A stretch of 50,127 nucleotides of DNA from Kangiella sp. (GCA_028284185.1 JANQSG010000031.1:1-50127); one strand, 5' to 3'; numbered from the stretch's first letter, positions 19,482 to 28,263 are shown. The notes: generated from the sequence alone by a model not told the origin. Numbers and translations are program-made.

Positions 19482-22367
19482 CTATTGACAAGCTTCGCAA
19501 TCAGGATCATCTATCGAACATGCTTGTGGTGCAGCAGAGCCTACAGGCGCTGCAGCTACGGCGTTTAGTTTGCCATCGCTAATGGTTGATTTTTCAGTAC
19601 TGGTTGCACCCATAGAGCGCAAATAGTAAGTGGTTTTCAAACCACGGAACCAAGCCATACGATAGACCATATCGAGTTTCTTGCCTGACGGCTCGCTCAT
19701 ATAAAGATTCAATGATTGGGCCTGATCAATCCATTTTTGACGGCGACTCGCTGCTTCGACCAGCCAACGAGGCTCAACCTCAAAAGCAGTTGAGAATAGT
19801 TGTTTCACATCATCAGGAATACGGTCAATTTGAGTTAAACTACCTTCGTAGTATTTCAAATCATTAACCATCACTTTATCCCATAAATTACGGGATTTAA
19901 GCTCGTTAACCATGTATGGATTTACTACCGTAAACTCGCCCGATAAATTCGATTTTACATACAGGTTCTGGTAAGTGGGTTCAATTGACTGAGAAACACC
20001 GGTAATGTTGGAAATCGTTGCGGTTGGTGCTATCGCCATTACATTCGAGTTGCGCATACCAATGGTTTCCACGCGTTTTCTCAAAGCATCCCAATCCATG
20101 CTTTCGCTCATGTCCACTTCAATAAAATCATTGCCACGTTCTTCTGCCAGCTTTTGTACAGAGTCAATCGGCAGAATTCCCTGTGACCATAAAGAACCTT
20201 CATAAGTTTCATAACAGCCGCGTTCTTGTGCCAACTCGGTTGAGGCCTGAATGGCATAGTAAGAGATCGCTTCCATTGCGCGATCGGCAAACTCAACTGC
20301 AGCATCTGAAGCGTAAGGCAACTGCTGCATATAAAGCGCATCTTGGAAGCCCATCATGCCAAGACCGATGGGGCGGTGGCGCATATTAGAGGCACGAGCG
20401 GTTTCTACCGGATAGAAATTAATATCGATCACGTTATCCAACATACGCACAGAAGTGGTAATGGTTTGTTCAAGTTGCTCTAAATCCAACTTGCCATCTT
20501 TCATATGCTTGGGAAGATTCACGGAACCTAGATTACAGACCGCAATTTCTTCGCGTGCTTTGGTGTTCAGGGTAATTTCAGTACACAAGTTGGAGCTGTG
20601 AACTACACCAACATGCTGTTGCGGCGAGCGCACGTTACAAGGATCTTTGAAAGTGATCCAGGGGTGACCAGTTTCGAACAGCATGGAAAGCATTTTGCGC
20701 CACAAGTCTTTAGCCTGGATGGTTTTAGCGGTTTTCATTTTACCGTATTTGGCCATCTCTTCGTAATACTCGTAACGTTCTTCGAAGTCTTTACCGTATA
20801 GATCGTGCAGATCCGGCACCTCGTGTGGACTGAATAAAGTCCATTCACCATCTTGTGAAACACGTTTTAAAAATAGATCCGGCACCCAGTTGGCAGAATT
20901 CATATCGTGAGTACGACGACGATCATCACCAGTATTTTTACGTAGCTCCAAAAACTCTTCAATATCGCTATGCCAGGTTTCCAGATAGGCACAAACCGCA
21001 CCTTTACGTTTACCGCCTTGATTGACTGCAACGGCAGTATCATTAGCTACTTTTAAGAAAGGTACCACGCCTTGAGATTTACCGTTAGTGCCTTTGATAT
21101 AAGCGCCTAAACTACGTACTGGTGTCCAATCGTTACCCAAGCCACCAGCAAATTTAGATAATAGGGCATTGTCTTTAATGGCGCTATAAATCCCGTCCAG
21201 ATCGTCAGGCACATTGGTCAAATAGCAGCTTGAAAGCTGCGGGCGTAAAGTGCCTGAGTTAAATAGCGTCGGGGTTGAGCTCATATAGTGGAAGCTCGAT
21301 AAATTATCGTAGAACTCAATAGCTCGTGCTTCACGATCATCTTCGTTGACCGCAAGCCCCATACAGACACGCATCCAGAATACTTGTGGCAATTCGATAC
21401 GGGTTTCATCTTTATGGATAAAGTAGCGATCATATAAGGTTTGGAGGCCAAGATAGGTAAACTGCATATCGCGCTCAGGCTTGATAGCAGCAGCCAGACG
21501 CTCCAAATCAAAGGTTAATAACTCAGGACTTAGTAGTTCATTATCCACGCCTACTTGCAAATAGGTTTTAAAGGCTTGCGGATAAATGGTGGCCATTTCC
21601 GCCTGAGTGGCGCGTTTGGCAACTCCTAAAGCTTGCAAAGCTTCGGTACGGATAGAATCCATTAGCAAACGAGCGGTAACATAGGTATAGTTCGGCTCAT
21701 TTTCGATCATGGTACGCGCCGTCATGACCATTGCTTGATAAACGTCTTTAATGGCTACACCATCATACAAATTGCGCATAGTTTCCTTGATAATGGCATC
21801 GGGATCAACGTCATCCAGATCCTTACAGGCTTCCAGCACTACTGTGTGCAAACGTTGCACATCCAAAGGGCGTTGCGAGCCATCTTCTACGGTTACCGTA
21901 TATTGGTGATCACCAACAATGGCATCCAGTTTAGCACTATCACGTTCGGCGCGCTCTTTGGCTCTTTCTTCACGGTATAACACGTAAGCGCGGGCAATTT
22001 TTTGCTCGCCATTACGCATTAAGGCTAATTCCACCTGATCTTGAATATCCTCAATGTGGATAATACCGCCAGCAGGCATACGACGTTTAAAGGCTTCGCT
22101 GATCATCTGGGTTAACTGTTTAACCGTTTCATGTACACGACTGGAAGCTGCCGCAGCACCACCTTCAACCGCCAAAAAGGCTTTGGTCATGGCCACTTCA
22201 ATTTTTGAGTCGTCATAGGGCGTTACTTTGCCATTACGACGGATCACGCGAATTTCCCCGGGTTTAGTCGCTTGAATTTCCGGGTGATTAGTATCTTCTG
22301 ATGTTGTTGCTGCAGCTGTTTGTTTCATGCTTTTGTTGTCAGCTATTTTGCTGGCTTCGGTTTCCAT
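19482..22367 (-). CDS. nrdA: Class Ia ribonucleotide reductase, alpha (catalytic) subunit
   Basis: This is the catalytic subunit for NDP to dNDP reduction. ATG 22367 with GGAGG just upstream is chosen over an in-frame TTG at 22379 that has a poorly spaced site. The 961-aa protein has two ATP-cone domains in its first 240 residues (VIRRNGKVTPYD; then a second cone after YTVTVEDGSQRPLD), more than the single cone of E. coli. Catalytic motifs are present: the SSCYLTN cysteine, NLCTEITLN (Asn/Cys/Glu), AVCNLGSVNL, the NSNVMAIAPTATISNITG region, and the C-terminal redox pair in DPDCEACQ. NrdR boxes lie upstream at 22533-22579. The duplicated ATP cone suggests strong dATP feedback control. Confidence 0.97.
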   Translation of the reverse strand: METEASKIADNKSMKQTAAATTSEDTNHPEIQATKPGEIRVIRRNGKVTPYDDSKIEVAMTKAFLAVEGGAAAASSRVHETVKQLTQMISEAFKRRMPAGGIIHIEDIQDQVELALMRNGEQKIARAYVLYREERAKERAERDSAKLDAIVGDHQYTVTVEDGSQRPLDVQRLHTVVLEACKDLDDVDPDAIIKETMRNLYDGVAIKDVYQAMVMTARTMIENEPNYTYVTARLLMDSIRTEALQALGVAKRATQAEMATIYPQAFKTYLQVGVDNELLSPELLTFDLERLAAAIKPERDMQFTYLGLQTLYDRYFIHKDETRIELPQVFWMRVCMGLAVNEDDREARAIEFYDNLSSFHYMSSTPTLFNSGTLRPQLSSCYLTNVPDDLDGIYSAIKDNALLSKFAGGLGNDWTPVRSLGAYIKGTNGKSQGVVPFLKVANDTAVAVNQGGKRKGAVCAYLETWHSDIEEFLELRKNTGDDRRRTHDMNSANWVPDLFLKRVSQDGEWTLFSPHEVPDLHDLYGKDFEERYEYYEEMAKYGKMKTAKTIQAKDLWRKMLSMLFETGHPWITFKDPCNVRSPQQHVGVVHSSNLCTEITLNTKAREEIAVCNLGSVNLPKHMKDGKLDLEQLEQTITTSVRMLDNVIDINFYPVETARASNMRHRPIGLGMMGFQDALYMQQLPYASDAAVEFADRAMEAISYYAIQASTELAQERGCYETYEGSLWSQGILPIDSVQKLAEERGNDFIEVDMSESMDWDALRKRVETIGMRNSNVMAIAPTATISNITGVSQSIEPTYQNLYVKSNLSGEFTVVNPYMVNELKSRNLWDKVMVNDLKYYEGSLTQIDRIPDDVKQLFSTAFEVEPRWLVEAASRRQKWIDQAQSLNLYMSEPSGKKLDMVYRMAWFRGLKTTYYLRSMGATSTEKSTISDGKLNAVAAAPVGSAAPQACSIDDPDCEACQ

Positions 22368-22532
22368 ATTCCTCCACAAACCTCACTTTTAGTCGTCATT
22401 TAGTTGTGTTCAATATCAATTGTCGGGTTATTTTTTGTATGCTTGATTTAAGAATCATGGATAAAAAGTACAAAAAACAACCAAAAAACCGCGCGTTCAC
22501 CATAAATCAAAGAGTTAGCGCAGACTCTTTAT

Positions 22533-22548
22533 TGTCAATATATAGTGT
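22533..22548 (-). promoter_or_regulatory. NrdR box 1
   Basis: The 16-mer TGTCAATATATAGTGT matches the published NrdR consensus (acaCwAtATaTwGtgt) at 13 of 16 positions, including the whole central part. It lies about 165 bases upstream of nrdA. Confidence 0.82.
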
Positions 22549-22563
22549 TCTATTCGCAGATAG

Positions 22564-22579
22564 GTACAAGATAGTGCGT
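22564..22579 (-). promoter_or_regulatory. NrdR box 2
   Basis: The 16-mer GTACAAGATAGTGCGT matches the NrdR consensus at about 12 of 16 positions and sits exactly 31 bases from box 1. That is three helical turns, a spacing reported for paired NrdR boxes. The weaker box is credible because of this phasing. Confidence 0.7.
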
Positions 22580-22689
22580 TTTTACGGTGTTGGCAAGAGG
22601 ATAATTAAGCGAATTTATTGTAGATAATTTGTGGGCAAATTGGGGATAAGTCGCAAAGCCTTGAGCTACTTGAGCTAGCGTAAAGTCAA

Positions 22690-22711
22690 GCAGAAAAAAT
22701 TTTTTTTCTGC
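22690..22711. terminator. Terminator of the ABC ATPase gene
   Basis: A perfect 10-bp inverted repeat (GCAGAAAAAA / TTTTTTCTGC) with a 2-base spacer lies 12 bases after the stop of the minus-strand ABC gene. The AT-rich stem limits certainty. Confidence 0.6.
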
Positions 22712-22722
22712 GTCAAAATATT

Positions 22723-23817
22723 TTACAAATTAATCTTGTTTGGATACACGATCAGGTGCTTTACATCCAGATCCAACCCAATATCTTGAGATAAAGGGTA
22801 ATCATGATGACTGGCGAATAAAGCTTTCAGGGACTCCTTATTAGCGAGTTCCAGCTCATATTCGATGATTGCCCCTCGAAACACCTTATGCGTCACTCTG
22901 GCGCGCAAAGAGGAGCTTGGATTGGGGGTAATATCATCAGGCCGCATCAAAACCAGTACCGGCTCCTGATCCTGAAACTGATCCACCAGATAAGTATTGC
23001 CGTTAGCAATGGGAAAATCGCCCAAAACGGTACTGACGTTAGGGGACTGTTCCGGGTTTTGAGGGCGCTGAATGGTGCCGCTGATAAAATGCCCATCACC
23101 AATAAAGCTGGCAATTTGCGGATCGGCGGGTTGATGATACAGATTATAAGGGGTATCCCATTGCAATAGGACGCCACGATGCATAACTCCGATATAGTCA
23201 GCCATGGCAAAGGCTTCTTGCTGATCGTGGGTCACCAGCAAAGAGGCTATGCCTTGCGCCTGTAATAGTTCTTTAAGCTCGCGTGCTAAGGAGCGTCGCA
23301 GGTGAGTGTCCAAGCTGGAAAAGGCTTCATCCAGTAAGATCAGTTGAGGTTTCGGCGCTATGGTTCTGGCCAGGGCCACTCTTTGCTGCTGGCCGCCGGA
23401 AATTTGATGTGGAAAGCGCTCGCCTAAACCTGCTAACCCTACCAATTCCAAACATTCTTCAAGGCGCTTATTTTTTTCCTTGCGCGAGAGCTTCCTCAGG
23501 CCAAAGGCTACATTGTCGGCAATGGACAAGTGCGGAAAGAGTGCATGATCCTGAAACACCAGACCCAAATGGCGTTTTTCAGGCGGCACGATTTTGTTGG
23601 TGCTGGAACAAAGCTGACCATGAATATGGATCTGACCATTATAAATCGGCTCCAAGCCTGCAATAGCTCGCAGTAAAGTAGTCTTACCGCAACCGCTAGG
23701 GCCTAATAAACAAGCATTTTCACCAGCCTTGAGTTCAAAGCTAACCTCTTTGACCACCACTTGTTGTGCATGGCGACATTCAATATTCTCAAGGCTGAGG
23801 ATACTTGACTGGTTCAT
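22723..23817 (-). CDS. ABC transporter ATP-binding protein, FbpC-like (ferric iron type)
   Basis: The 364-aa ATPase energises import through a membrane permease. Walker A GPSGCGKTT, Q-loop FQDHALFPH, signature ISGGQQQR, Walker B LILLDEAFSSLD and H-loop THDQQEA are all intact, followed by a C-terminal TOBE-type regulatory region (about 245-364). Length and TOBE place it in the CUT1/FbpC/PotA group. A good Fur-like box at 23839-23853, 22 bases upstream of the start, supports the ferric-iron (FbpC) assignment. No permease or binding-protein gene is adjacent, so its partners must be encoded elsewhere. Putrescine or sulfate ATPases are the alternatives. Confidence 0.85.
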   Translation of the reverse strand: MNQSSILSLENIECRHAQQVVVKEVSFELKAGENACLLGPSGCGKTTLLRAIAGLEPIYNGQIHIHGQLCSSTNKIVPPEKRHLGLVFQDHALFPHLSIADNVAFGLRKLSRKEKNKRLEECLELVGLAGLGERFPHQISGGQQQRVALARTIAPKPQLILLDEAFSSLDTHLRRSLARELKELLQAQGIASLLVTHDQQEAFAMADYIGVMHRGVLLQWDTPYNLYHQPADPQIASFIGDGHFISGTIQRPQNPEQSPNVSTVLGDFPIANGNTYLVDQFQDQEPVLVLMRPDDITPNPSSSLRARVTHKVFRGAIIEYELELANKESLKALFASHHDYPLSQDIGLDLDVKHLIVYPNKINL

Positions 23818-23838
23818 GAAGAAAGTTTTTACTTGGAG

Positions 23839-23853
23839 TGAGATTAATTATCA
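23839..23853 (-). promoter_or_regulatory. Fur-like box upstream of the ABC ATPase
   Basis: On the minus strand this reads TGATAATTAATCTCA, 12 of 15 to the 7-1-7 Fur consensus TGATAATNATTATCA. Its place just before the ABC ATPase start predicts iron repression of that gene. Confidence 0.65.
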
Positions 23854-23952
23854 TTTGGAACTATTGTAACCAGCTTGGTGAGCCTTGCCTAGTGAGAATT
23901 AAGGCTTAATCAATCCCGATTAATTTTTAAGCGCAGTTTTTAATGGTTAGCA

Positions 23953-23981
23953 CTGCCACTTCGCCTTGAAATCCGTATAAT
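23953..23981 (+). promoter_or_regulatory. Sigma-70 promoter of grxD
   Basis: A perfect -10 TATAAT at 23976-23981 has a 4/6 -35 (CTGCCA, 23953-23958) at 17-bp spacing. It lies about 50 bases upstream of the glutaredoxin start. Confidence 0.65.
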
Positions 23982-24029
23982 AGCGCCCATTAATAGCTTG
24001 TTATTTTTATTAAGCCTGTTGAGGAAACC

Positions 24030-24380
24030 ATGAGCGAAAATACCCCAATTAATGAAACGGTTGAGCAAATCAAGCAACAAATTTCTGATAACAAAGTAGT
24101 TTTATATATGAAAGGCTCGCCGAAGTTACCCATGTGTGGTTTTTCAGCACAAGCGGTGCAAGCAATCATGCAATGTGGGCATGAATTTGCTTATGTGGAC
24201 ATTTTACAAAACCCTGATATCCGCGCGGAATTACCCAAATATGCTAACTGGCCAACTTTTCCACAACTATGGATTGATGGTGAGTTGCAAGGTGGCTGCG
24301 ACATTATTTTGGAAATGTACCAGGCGGGTGAATTGCAACAAGTATTGGATGAATCTTACGGTAAACCAGGTCAAGTTTAA
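24030..24380 (+). CDS. grxD: Monothiol glutaredoxin Grx4 (Fe-S carrier)
   Basis: The 116-aa protein has the monothiol CGFS active site (Cys36), the upstream KGSPKLPMCGFS context, the WPTFPQLW cis-Pro region and the GGCDIILEMY glutathione-binding segment, all diagnostic of the GrxD/Grx4 family. These proteins bind a glutathione-coordinated [2Fe-2S] cluster, pass clusters on and work with BolA proteins in iron homeostasis. GAGGA lies a few bases before the ATG. It is monocistronic, between a good promoter and a strong terminator, and diverges from the Fur-boxed ABC ATPase. Confidence 0.96.
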   Translation: MSENTPINETVEQIKQQISDNKVVLYMKGSPKLPMCGFSAQAVQAIMQCGHEFAYVDILQNPDIRAELPKYANWPTFPQLWIDGELQGGCDIILEMYQAGELQQVLDESYGKPGQV

Positions 24381-24405
24381 GCATCGCTTCATTTGTTCTT
24401 TCTAT

Positions 24406-24433
24406 AAAGCCAGTGTCTCACTGGCTTTTTTGT
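24406..24433 (+). terminator. Intrinsic terminator of grxD
   Basis: A perfect 10-bp stem (AAAGCCAGTG / CACTGGCTTT) with a TCT loop is followed by a T-run. Confidence 0.93.
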
Positions 24434-24523
24434 TTTTGAAATCAGCTATATTTTAAATAGGTTACATTCCGGTTACATGGCCTTTTGTATTCTAAGTTTT
24501 TCGATAATTTAGGATGTAAAATC

Positions 24524-25693
24524 ATGTTTAAAAAAACAGTTGTAACCTTTCTTATTACCAGCTCTTTACTGGTATCGGCAGCTAGCGCTGAAGAGATGCT
24601 AGCCAAAGATATAGAGTCTTATCTAAGCCAAAATCAATTTCCAGGCATGGTGACTCTAGTGTTGAAAAATGATGAGGTGGTACACTTTTCTGCGATTGGC
24701 TTTAATAATCTGGAAAAGAAAAGCGCTATCCAAAAAGATCATATTTTTCGTATTTATTCCATGACTAAGCCGATAGTTGCCCTGGCCTTATTGCAATTGG
24801 TAGAGGCGGGTAAAGTACACTTAGATGCGGATATTCGGGAATATCTGCCCGCATTAGAACCTTTCGAGTTTGCAGACGAAGAAGTCACTATCACTGTGCA
24901 TCAATTACTGTCGCATACTGCAGGTCTGGGATATTTTGGTGGCTTTACTAGCTGGAATGACTTTCTTTATCTAGTGCTTGCCCCCAATGACCGTGATAAC
25001 ACTACCGATGAGATGATCAGTGATGTTTCGGGAATTGAATTAAAGCATAAGCCAGGTGCGCAATGGCGTTACAGTATTGCCAGTGATCTACAGGGCGCTA
25101 TTATTGAAAAGGTTACCGGGCAAAGATTGGAAGTTTATTTGCAGCAACATGTTTTTAAGCCTTTGGGCATGACTGAAACTTCTTTTATCGTGAGTCAGTC
25201 AATGGCACCGCGTTTGGTCGATATGTACGAATATGAAGATCAAGAAGTAGATTTAAGTGAACTTGCGGGAAAAAGCGATTATCTTGAAGCGCCTAATTTG
25301 CACTCTGGTGGTGGCGGTTTGGTTTCAACTGCAACGGATTATGCAAAATTTGTGCAATTGCTTTTGCATAAAGGTCAGTATCAGAATAAAAGAATTATTG
25401 GTGCTAAGTATGTAGAGATGATGTTATCTGAACACACCAAAGGCATGGATACTTGGTTGTTACCCCGGCTTTATATCAACAGTGGTTTTGGCTATGGTAT
25501 TGGAGTAAAGGTAGGAGAACAGGATGTAAGACCTCAAGGTAGTTTCTTTTGGGCAGGTAAAGGCGGCACCTTCTTTTGGGGCGATCCTAAAAACAATATC
25601 GTTGTGGTTGGTATGATTCAACTAGAGGATGGTTGGAGAAAAATGGATCGCTGGTTAACGCCAAAGGTTTATCAATATTATGGGCAACAATAA
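24524..25693 (+). CDS. Exported serine hydrolase of the beta-lactamase/EstB family
   Basis: ATG 24524, with AGGA about 8 bases upstream, gives a clean signal peptide (MFKKTVVTFLITSSLLVSAASA); the earlier in-frame start 24485 would precede it with extra residues. About 389 aa, periplasmic. The SxxK motif is SMTK (Ser79, Lys82). The second motif is YSIA (Tyr183), not the YxN of class C beta-lactamases. The third is in WAGKGGTFFWGDP, as seen in EstB-like esterases. It is therefore more likely an esterase or D-Ala peptidase-like hydrolase than a resistance enzyme. It heads an apparent operon with a two-component system and a GDPD, and its 3' end overlaps the regulator's frame. Confidence 0.85.
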   Translation: MFKKTVVTFLITSSLLVSAASAEEMLAKDIESYLSQNQFPGMVTLVLKNDEVVHFSAIGFNNLEKKSAIQKDHIFRIYSMTKPIVALALLQLVEAGKVHLDADIREYLPALEPFEFADEEVTITVHQLLSHTAGLGYFGGFTSWNDFLYLVLAPNDRDNTTDEMISDVSGIELKHKPGAQWRYSIASDLQGAIIEKVTGQRLEVYLQQHVFKPLGMTETSFIVSQSMAPRLVDMYEYEDQEVDLSELAGKSDYLEAPNLHSGGGGLVSTATDYAKFVQLLLHKGQYQNKRIIGAKYVEMMLSEHTKGMDTWLLPRLYINSGFGYGIGVKVGEQDVRPQGSFFWAGKGGTFFWGDPKNNIVVVGMIQLEDGWRKMDRWLTPKVYQYYGQQ

Positions 25694-26379
25694 ACAATAA
25701 ACAACAAACAATTTTAATTGTAGAAGATACCGTAGATCTGGCCGAAGGCCTCGCTGAATTTTTAGAGGCCGACGGTTTTCAAACGGACTTTGCTTATCGT
25801 GGAGATACAGCTTTAAGCCTAATGGAAACTAATAATTACGATCTGATTTTGCTGGATATCAATCTACCTGGACTGAATGGAATAGAAGTGTGTAAAAGCC
25901 TTACACAAAACCAACTGGCTCCAGTGCCTGTTTTGATGATAACGGCGCAAACTGAGTTGGATGATAAGCTGTCGGGTTTTGAAGCAGGTGCTTGGGATTA
26001 TTTAACCAAGCCGTTTTCATTTAAAGAGCTCAGAGCCCGAGTTTACTCCTTGTTGGCGCGAAACAATCTGAATTTGCAGCAGGAGATTCAAGCAGGGGGG
26101 CTAAAACTCAATTTAAAAACCGATGAAATTTTTTGTCACACTAGACCGGTAAAATTGCAGCGGAATTTGCACTTATTATTAAGAAAGTTGATTGAACAGG
26201 CACCTGCTATTGTATCGAATAATGATTTATCCAGATTGCTTTGGGGAGAGCAAATTCCCCAGAGCGAACCACTACGAGCACAAATTTATAAACTGCGTCA
26301 AGCCATCAAGGATTTGGATACGGGATGTCAAATAAAAACTACAAAAGGGCGAGGATATTCAATTGAAGCGACTAATTAG
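25633..26379 (+). CDS. OmpR/PhoP-family response regulator (unusual start)
   Basis: An N-terminal receiver domain (TILIVEDT, phosphoacceptor Asp in LLDINLPGLNG, TAQ, conserved Lys in KPF) is followed by a winged-helix output domain (LLWGEQ, LRAQIYKLRQAI, KGRGYSIE). Homologues normally begin a few residues before ILIVED, near base 25700, but no ATG or GTG exists there. The only standard start in frame upstream is TTG 25633, with AGAGG 4 bases before it, which overlaps the hydrolase gene by 61 bases and adds about 23 residues. A non-canonical ATA or ATT start closer to the domain is possible. It overlaps the kinase start by 17 bases and likely controls the envelope operon it sits in. Confidence 0.85.
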   Translation: MEKNGSLVNAKGLSILWATINNKQQTILIVEDTVDLAEGLAEFLEADGFQTDFAYRGDTALSLMETNNYDLILLDINLPGLNGIEVCKSLTQNQLAPVPVLMITAQTELDDKLSGFEAGAWDYLTKPFSFKELRARVYSLLARNNLNLQQEIQAGGLKLNLKTDEIFCHTRPVKLQRNLHLLLRKLIEQAPAIVSNNDLSRLLWGEQIPQSEPLRAQIYKLRQAIKDLDTGCQIKTTKGRGYSIEATN

Positions 26380-27568
26380 TTGGTTTAAAGCGAAAACTCT
26401 CAGTCAGGGTATTTTTCGCAGTTATATTTTATTGGGTGCTTTGGTATTTCTGGTTACGGTAGCTACTTCGATCATGATTTTATACTCCATCGAAGATATT
26501 TTTTTAGAACGAATGCTTTTGCGAGCAGAACAAGATTATAAAATGCAAAATAATTTATCTGACGCTATTCAGTACTATTCAGAAAAGGCTGCTCCGAGGC
26601 CATTAGCGCAATATTCGAAAGACGATGAGACAATTAGAGTTGAATATTTCGATGGTGGTAAAAACTACCATGCACTTAAAGTAAACTTACAGGGAAGTAG
26701 GGGATGGTTAGTGTTAGATGCATCAGACCATGTGCTTATCAGTCAAGCCCTACGAGAAATCATTGGTATTTTTTTGCAGGCTTGTTTATTTTTGGCGCTA
26801 CTTTATTGGCTATTGGCGAAGCAGTTGAGCAAACAAATATTAAAACCGTTTCAAACTTTATTAAAACAAGTAGAAGACCCCAAAGTATCATTATTAGAGG
26901 TTCAAGATATAGAATATCTCGATGTGAAAGTGGTTGCTGAGCAATTGATCCATAACTTAGATGAGAAACAGCGATTGTTAGAACAGAACTTTCTTTTTAA
27001 CAAAGGAGTGAGTCATGAGCTAAGAACGCCATTGCAGGTGATACACAACTCAATTGAAATGATTCGAGCTGATGATAAGGTATCAGCGAATTCAAAAAGT
27101 CTCCAACGCTTGCAAAATGCCAGCACACAATTACAACAAATCGTTTTATCGTTTTTATGGCTCAGTAGTTCCGAAGCTTATAACGGCGAAACCGATGTTA
27201 AGGCTTGTATTGATAGGTTGATTTTAAGACATGCAAAGGCTGCCAGCAGTTCGGGAATAGAGTTAAAGGTACAACATCACGCTGATTTAAGCTTTAAGGT
27301 ACCAGTAGAAGTTGTCGAGGTTATTTTAAATAACTTGCTGCAAAATGCCATGAATCATTGCTCAGCTCCTTCGAATATCGATATAAAAGTTGATTCAGAA
27401 GGTGTTTGTATTGAAAATGATAGCCGTAAAAAATCTGAACTTAGTGAAAGTTTTGGTCTGGGAATTTCTATTGTAAAAGGTTTAACTGAACGATTTGATT
27501 TATTGCTTAATGTTCATGATGCTGGAGATCGATTTGTGGTAAAAATAATGAATAGTAGTCAGGACTAA
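26363..27568 (+). CDS. Sensor histidine kinase
   Basis: The 401-aa kinase starts at TTG 26363 with GAGGA about 7 bases upstream, inside the end of the regulator gene. TM1 is near residues 20-40, a periplasmic sensor of about 85 aa follows, and TM2 is near 130-150. The HisKA box is VSHELRTPL with phospho-His218. The ATPase domain has the N-box NNLLQNAMNH and G-box GLGISIVKGL; between these the usual DxGxG is degenerate (ENDSRKKSELSESFGLG). It is expected to phosphorylate the preceding regulator. The ligand is unknown, but genomic context points to envelope lipids or peptidoglycan fragments. Confidence 0.88.
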   Translation: MKRLISWFKAKTLSQGIFRSYILLGALVFLVTVATSIMILYSIEDIFLERMLLRAEQDYKMQNNLSDAIQYYSEKAAPRPLAQYSKDDETIRVEYFDGGKNYHALKVNLQGSRGWLVLDASDHVLISQALREIIGIFLQACLFLALLYWLLAKQLSKQILKPFQTLLKQVEDPKVSLLEVQDIEYLDVKVVAEQLIHNLDEKQRLLEQNFLFNKGVSHELRTPLQVIHNSIEMIRADDKVSANSKSLQRLQNASTQLQQIVLSFLWLSSSEAYNGETDVKACIDRLILRHAKAASSSGIELKVQHHADLSFKVPVEVVEVILNNLLQNAMNHCSAPSNIDIKVDSEGVCIENDSRKKSELSESFGLGISIVKGLTERFDLLLNVHDAGDRFVVKIMNSSQD

Positions 27569-27576
27569 GGTCTTGT

Positions 27577-28263
27577 ATGTTAATCTTCGGCCATCGTGGT
27601 GCTGCAGGTTTAGCGCCAGAAAATACCTTAAAATCTTTTCAAACAGCAATTGATTTAGATGTAGATGGGATCGAGTTTGATGTACGGTTTTGCTGGGATC
27701 GGTTGGTGGTATTTCATGATAAAAGGCTTAGTCGATGCACTAATGGTCAGGGAAAACTTAAAAATACTAGCTTTAAGACTTTAAGAAAACTGGACGCTGG
27801 GGCAGCGCAACTTATTCCAACGCTGCCGGAAGTTTGTGAATTGGTAGCCAAGCAGGCATCAAGTGATTTTATTATTAATATAGAGCTGAAAAGTAAGAAA
27901 ACTGCAAAACCTGTGCTGGATTATTTGTTATCAAACGATAATGAAATTCTATTTGAACAATTTATTATTTCCTCTTTTCATTATAAAGAATTAAAGCAAG
28001 CCAGGAAGATTAATCCCGATATTAAGATTGGTGTTTTGGCAGATAAACGCTACAAAAAAGCGTTAAAATTTGCTGGCGATATAGGCGCTTATTCCTTTCA
28101 TCCTTGTATAAAAAGTGTTAAGCAAAAACATTTGCTAGAAGCTCAATCTCTAAGCTTAAAAACCTATGTTTACACCGTTAATCAGGAAAAGGATTTTGTA
28201 AAATTAAAGCACTGGAAAGTTGATGGGGTTTTCACCGATTTTCCTGATAGAATCAAAAAATAA
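27577..28263 (+). CDS. Glycerophosphodiester phosphodiesterase
   Basis: The 228-aa TIM-barrel protein has the GDPD motifs HRGAAGLAPENT at its N-terminus, DGIEFDV (catalytic Glu/Asp), VVFHD (second catalytic His) and NIELKS, with YTVN near the end. It hydrolyses glycerophosphodiesters from phospholipid turnover to glycerol-3-phosphate and an alcohol. There is no signal peptide, so it is cytosolic like UgpQ. It begins 8 bases after the kinase gene and closes the operon, followed by a long AT-rich hairpin. Confidence 0.9.
   Translation: MLIFGHRGAAGLAPENTLKSFQTAIDLDVDGIEFDVRFCWDRLVVFHDKRLSRCTNGQGKLKNTSFKTLRKLDAGAAQLIPTLPEVCELVAKQASSDFIINIELKSKKTAKPVLDYLLSNDNEILFEQFIISSFHYKELKQARKINPDIKIGVLADKRYKKALKFAGDIGAYSFHPCIKSVKQKHLLEAQSLSLKTYVYTVNQEKDFVKLKHWKVDGVFTDFPDRIKK

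Larger units (their letters stand above)
22368..22689. other. nrdA upstream region (no gene)
   Basis: This is the leader and promoter region of nrdA on the minus strand. It contains the two NrdR boxes listed separately. An apparent + strand ORF through it begins inside nrdA and has no homology-like character, so I see no gene here. Confidence 0.7.

Noticed and set aside
22368-22379. TTG start for nrdA four codons upstream
   Set aside because: Its ribosome site would be only about 2 bases away, while ATG 22367 has GGAGG upstream.
22301-22627. Possible + strand gene opposite the nrdA start
   Set aside because: It begins inside nrdA antisense, has no ribosome site and crosses the NrdR boxes.
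23283-23666. 127-codon frame antisense to the ABC ATPase
   Set aside because: The ATPase frame carries all Walker motifs; the antisense frame has no recognisable features.
24524-25693. Class C beta-lactamase (ampC)
   Set aside because: The YxN motif is YSIA and the third motif fits EstB-like esterases, so resistance function is not supported.
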